Made by a program: the position numbers and the translations under genes | Shown here: positions 6,655 to 9,916 of the stretch, piece by piece | Layout of the letters: each line of letters opens with the position of its first letter | How positions within the stretch are numbered: position 1 is the stretch's first letter | Assembly (NCBI GenBank): GCA_022712785.1 | Contig: JAFLJX010000077.1 | Location: forward strand, 1 to 9,916 | Length of the DNA stretch: 9,916 bases | Direction of reading: 5' to 3' | From: Mycoplasmatota bacterium | GTDB taxonomy: Bacteria > Bacillota_I > Bacilli_A > Izemoplasmatales > Izemoplasmataceae | The notes under the pieces: generated by a model | The model's input: only the letters and a program-made list of their open reading frames with translations | Databases searched by the model: none | What the model was told of the DNA's origin: nothing

Positions 6655-9186
6655 ATGATAAAATATAGTATCGAAAATATTAAAAATATTAACAAAAATA
6701 TAACAAATGGGTTTCCACATTTATTCCCAATAACCGACAAAATGGTTATGAGTTTTGAAGGGGTATCTAGATTGGTTATGCTTGACAGGTATACTCAAAA
6801 AGATTTATCTCTAGATTCATTAAGTATTGGAGATTTAGTTATCGCTGTAGTTAGACAAGATCCTAAATTCCCTGCGAGGGGTATAGGTAATGTCGTTAAT
6901 ATAGATGAAGATAATATTACTATTAAACTAGAAGTAGATTCATTGAGTAATGCTGAAGATGCTGATGAATTAGGATGCATCGTAAGATCAAAAAGACAAA
7001 TAGACAAGCCATTGGAGCTGTTTTTTGAACAGATTGCTTTAAGGTTAGCTCATCATTTGGGTGAAGATGAGGATCAACAAACAATTGATGATTTTTATAA
7101 TGAAGTTGCAAGTTTAAATCTAGTTCCAGCTGGACGTGTTTTATTTGGAGCGGGAAGTAACACAAATGTTACGTACTTTAATTGCTTTGTTATGCCACAT
7201 ATGCATGATTCAAGAGGTGGAATTAGTGATCACCGTAAACAAGTTATGGAAATAATGAGTCGTGGTGGTGGTGTTGGTACAAATGGTTCAACATTAAGAC
7301 CGAAAAATTCCCTTGCTAGAGGCGTTAACGGTAAATCTAGTGGAGCAGTTAGTTGGCTTCATGATTTATCTGAATTAACTCATCTTGTAGAACAAGGTGG
7401 ATCAAGACGTGGTGCACAAATGATAATGATGGGTGATTGGCATCCTGATATTGTTGAATTTATAATTTCAAAAATGCAAAATCCTAAGATACTTCAGTTT
7501 TTAATTGATACTATTAAAGAACCGCTTATTGTAGCTGCTGCAAAAGCGAAACTAAAGTTTGTTCCTTTAACAGAATCAGAGATACAAATAAACGAATACA
7601 TTTTAGAACAATCAAGACTTGCTAACGATGTATTCAATAAAAAGATTGTAGATAGTGCATTTGAAAAGATTAATAAAGGCGGTCATTACGAAATAAATAG
7701 TCCTGAATTTTTAACAGGGGCTAATATTTCTGTAGCAATTACAAGTGAATTTATGGATGCAGTTGAACAAGATATGGATTATGAATTAAGATTCCCTGAT
7801 GTAGATTCTTATACACCAGAAGAGAAAGCTATCTATAATGAAAAATGGATGGAATGTGGTGATGTTAGAGAATGGGAAAGCATGGGATACCGCGTTAAGA
7901 CATATACAACTATCAGAGCCAAAGAACTTTGGAATCTTATAAATATATGTGCAACTTACTCTGCTGAACCAGGAATTTTCTTTATTGATAATGCAAACAC
8001 AATGACAAATGCAAAAGGATATGGACAAAAAGTAGTATGTACAAATCCATGTGGTGAACAACCACTTGCACCATATTCAGTGTGTAATCTAGCTGCAATA
8101 AATTTAGCGAACATGGTAAATAAAAAAGAACAGGTTGTTGATTGGGTAAAATTAGAAAAAACAATAAAAACAGCTATAAAAATGCAAGATAATGTAATTG
8201 ATAAAACCCATTATTTCTTAGATGAGAATAAGAATCAAGCCTTAGGTGAACGAAGAATTGGGCTTGGAATCATGGGTTTACATGATTTACTTATTTGGAC
8301 AAATACAAGATATGGTTCAGAAAAAAGTAATTTATTAGTTGACAAACTATTTAAATTTATTGCAACTAATGCATATGAAGCGTCTATTGAAATCGCTAAG
8401 AAAAAAGGTTCTTTCCCATTTTTAGAAGAATATGGAAGCAGAGAAAAATTCATTAATAGTGGTTATATGAAAAAGATGCCCGAATACATAAGAGAAGATA
8501 TTCTTAAATATGGAATTAGAAATTCTCACTTATTAACTATTGCTCCTACTGGATCTACAGGAACTATGGTTGGTGTTTCTACAGGACTTGAACCTTACTT
8601 TGCATTTACTTACTTCAGAAGCGGAAGATTAGGTAAATATATAGAGGTAAATGCTCCAGTTGTTGAAGAATACCTATCTTTATATCCAGAATATGATAAA
8701 GCAAATTTACCTGATATATTTGTAAGTGCAATGGAGTTACCTCCTGAAGAGCACGTAGATATTCAATGTGTGATACAACACTGGGTAGATTCATCTATTT
8801 CTAAAACAGTAAATGCACCTAAAGGATATTCTGTTGAGGAAGTTGAACAGGTATATATGAGATTATATAAAGGTGGAGCAAAAGGTGGAACTGTTTATGT
8901 AGATGGTTCTAGAGATTCTCAAGTTCTTACTTTATCAAAAGAAGATGATGAGAAAGTTAAATCTCCAATTCAAGTTGATTTACTAGAGTTAGGAATAGAG
9001 CTTGAAGAAGAAAAAAAAGAACCAAAAGAAGCGAAAACCCTGGGTTTACGTTCAGATAGACAGGATAGAAATATCGGTGTTGAAGCTGGGGATATATGTC
9101 CTATATGTTTAGAGGGAACAGTCGAAGCAATTGGTGGTTGTCATACATGTACTAACTGTAATGCACAACTAAAATGTGGTTTATAA
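6655..9186 (+). CDS. nrdJ: Adenosylcobalamin-dependent (class II) ribonucleotide reductase
   Basis: NrdJ reduces ribonucleotides to deoxyribonucleotides in the cytoplasm, using adenosylcobalamin to generate a thiyl radical, with or without oxygen. From ATG 6655 the product has 843 residues; the in-frame ATG at 6640 would add five. An N-terminal region of about 110 residues (SRLVMLDRY, DPKFPARGIG) replaces the ATP-cone of many reductases, so the usual dATP activity site seems absent. The catalytic barrel follows: NCFV with C177, RGGGVGTNGSTLRP (from 203), GSRRGAQM (about 249-256), the radical loop NPCGE (464-468, C466), C477 in SVCNLA, and APTGSTGTM (630-638). C177 and C477 correspond to the redox pair and C466 to the thiyl site. 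The tail carries CPIC, CHTC, C835 and C841, a Cys-rich end typical of B12 reductases, probably metal-binding and/or used for re-reduction. No partner small subunit is adjacent. No intein or frameshift is seen. Confidence 0.96.
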   Translation: MIKYSIENIKNINKNITNGFPHLFPITDKMVMSFEGVSRLVMLDRYTQKDLSLDSLSIGDLVIAVVRQDPKFPARGIGNVVNIDEDNITIKLEVDSLSNAEDADELGCIVRSKRQIDKPLELFFEQIALRLAHHLGEDEDQQTIDDFYNEVASLNLVPAGRVLFGAGSNTNVTYFNCFVMPHMHDSRGGISDHRKQVMEIMSRGGGVGTNGSTLRPKNSLARGVNGKSSGAVSWLHDLSELTHLVEQGGSRRGAQMIMMGDWHPDIVEFIISKMQNPKILQFLIDTIKEPLIVAAAKAKLKFVPLTESEIQINEYILEQSRLANDVFNKKIVDSAFEKINKGGHYEINSPEFLTGANISVAITSEFMDAVEQDMDYELRFPDVDSYTPEEKAIYNEKWMECGDVREWESMGYRVKTYTTIRAKELWNLINICATYSAEPGIFFIDNANTMTNAKGYGQKVVCTNPCGEQPLAPYSVCNLAAINLANMVNKKEQVVDWVKLEKTIKTAIKMQDNVIDKTHYFLDENKNQALGERRIGLGIMGLHDLLIWTNTRYGSEKSNLLVDKLFKFIATNAYEASIEIAKKKGSFPFLEEYGSREKFINSGYMKKMPEYIREDILKYGIRNSHLLTIAPTGSTGTMVGVSTGLEPYFAFTYFRSGRLGKYIEVNAPVVEEYLSLYPEYDKANLPDIFVSAMELPPEEHVDIQCVIQHWVDSSISKTVNAPKGYSVEEVEQVYMRLYKGGAKGGTVYVDGSRDSQVLTLSKEDDEKVKSPIQVDLLELGIELEEEKKEPKEAKTLGLRSDRQDRNIGVEAGDICPICLEGTVEAIGGCHTCTNCNAQLKCGL

Positions 9187-9212
9187 AAGGCGCGATTTAG
9201 CGCCTTTTCATT
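9185..9212 (+). terminator. Intrinsic terminator of nrdJ
   Basis: A nine-base-pair stem, AAAAGGCGC/GCGCCTTTT, with loop GATTTA is the most GC-rich short element in the neighbourhood. It starts at the second base of the nrdJ TAA stop. The T-run is short (four Ts, then CATTT), so termination may be incomplete, but the stem is strong. Confidence 0.8.
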
Positions 9213-9234
9213 TAGATACATAGTATGATATAAT
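9205..9234 (+). promoter_or_regulatory. Promoter of hflX, extended -10
   Basis: TGATATAAT (9226-9234) is a perfect extended -10, and TTTTCA (9205-9210) is a fair -35 at 18 bases. The -35 overlaps the descending arm of the nrdJ terminator. Initiation near 9241 would give a leader of only about 13 bases that starts at the ribosome site AGAGGTGA. Confidence 0.65.
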
Positions 9235-9253
9235 AAAAAAAGAGGTGATCCTT

Positions 9254-9916
9254 ATGTATAAAGCAGTATTAGTAGGAGCGGATTTTCAAAACAATGATTC
9301 CATAGATTACTACATGGAAGAATTAAAAAATCTGGCAGAAGCAAGCGGTATTCAGGTTGTATATTCTATGACTCAAGCAGTAAGTAAGATTACTTCAAAC
9401 CTTTATATTGGTTCAGGAAAAGTACAAGAGGTAAAAACCTTTGTTTCAAATCTTGATGCTGATTTAGTTATTTTCAATAATGAATTATCCGGGTCACAAA
9501 TTCGAAATTTAGAAGAACAAATTGATGTTAGGGTAATAGACAGAACTTTACTTATTTTGGATATATTTGCTTCAAGAGCAAAAACTAAAGAAGCCATGTT
9601 ACAAGTAGAAATAGCACAATTAAACTATATGTTGCCAAGGTTGAATGGTTTAATGGAGTCCTTGGGGAGGCAACAAGGTGGTATAGGTTCAAAAGGTCCT
9701 GGTGAAAAGAAATTTGAGCTTGATAGAAGAAGAATTATTTCAGAAAGATCAAGACTAGAAAAAGAACTTACTGAAATTGTAAAAGCTAGAAAAGTACAAA
9801 GAAAAAATAGAACAAAAAGTAATATAAGAAAAGTTGCTATTGTAGGTTATACAAATGCTGGGAAATCCACCCTTATAAACAAATTTATAGAATTTACAAC
9901 AAATGATATTGATAAG
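9254..9916 (+). CDS. hflX: Ribosome-associated GTPase HflX, 3' end missing
   Basis: HflX is a cytoplasmic GTPase that binds the large ribosomal subunit and, in studied species, splits stalled or hibernating ribosomes under stress. The first 221 codons are present; the family is usually about 410-430 residues. The N-terminal HflX domain shows YIGSGKVQEV (about 52-61), NNELSGSQIRNLE (about 76-88), DRTLLILDIFASRAKTKEA and LQVEIAQLNYMLPRL (about 117-131), then the GGIGSKGPGEKKFELDRRR segment. A basic coiled helical stretch follows, leading to the G domain with the P-loop GYTNAGKST (198-206). The remaining G motifs lie beyond the window. AGAGGTGA (9241-9248) six bases before ATG 9254 supports the start. 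It follows nrdJ by 67 bases and is separated from it by a terminator and its own promoter. Confidence 0.96.
   Translation, partial: MYKAVLVGADFQNNDSIDYYMEELKNLAEASGIQVVYSMTQAVSKITSNLYIGSGKVQEVKTFVSNLDADLVIFNNELSGSQIRNLEEQIDVRVIDRTLLILDIFASRAKTKEAMLQVEIAQLNYMLPRLNGLMESLGRQQGGIGSKGPGEKKFELDRRRIISERSRLEKELTEIVKARKVQRKNRTKSNIRKVAIVGYTNAGKSTLINKFIEFTTNDIDK

Noticed and set aside
6795..8453. Minus-strand reading frames of 60-91 codons inside nrdJ, and a similar one at 9403-9597 inside hflX
   Set aside because: They lie opposite strongly conserved enzymes with intact motifs and have low-complexity translations, so they are shadows.
6655..9186. Intein or internal frameshift in nrdJ
   Set aside because: The frame is continuous and the active-site segments NPCGE and APTGSTGTM are uninterrupted and at normal distances.
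1..9916. Reassigned TGA codon (Mycoplasma-type code)
   Set aside because: Trp is encoded by TGG in the recognised genes, no recognised gene contains in-frame TGA, and the flavoprotein gene ends with TGA.

Overview
The window is very AT-rich and suggests a low-GC Gram-positive-type bacterium (Bacillota, possibly a deep Mollicutes relative such as the Haloplasma or Izemoplasma groups). Supporting evidence is strong Shine-Dalgarno sites, AT-rich spacers, a CdaA-type diadenylate cyclase, the MEP isoprenoid genes and a class II (B12-dependent) ribonucleotide reductase. Tryptophan is encoded by TGG and one gene ends in TGA, so the standard bacterial code applies; a Mycoplasma/Spiroplasma-type code is unlikely. 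The exact lineage is an inference.

Layout. Positions 1-6354 are all read from the minus strand. In transcription order they hold cdaA (diadenylate cyclase) with its own promoter and terminator; a roughly 700-base spacer with no convincing gene; a two-gene operon; a roughly 340-base AT-rich spacer; and ispD followed by ispF, which runs off the left edge. The two-gene operon encodes a large FAD oxidoreductase / SCP2-like / six-helix membrane fusion protein and a three-helix PAS protein with a degenerate GGDEF domain. Positions 6655-9916 are read from the plus strand: nrdJ with a terminator, then hflX, which runs off the right edge. cdaA and nrdJ diverge from a spacer at 6355-6654.

How the genes relate. 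ispD and ispF are steps of the MEP pathway to isoprenoid precursors and overlap by one base. NrdJ makes deoxynucleotides, CdaA makes c-di-AMP, and HflX is a ribosome-associated GTPase; these are ordinary housekeeping genes. The least ordinary part is 1386-4896. There a CrtI-like flavoprotein carries a putative lipid-binding SCP2-like module and a polytopic membrane tail, and it is translationally coupled to a membrane sensor whose GGDEF signature has become GGIDF. Its substrate and signal are unknown. A lipid or isoprenoid substrate is a reasonable guess from the domains, but the sequence does not show it.
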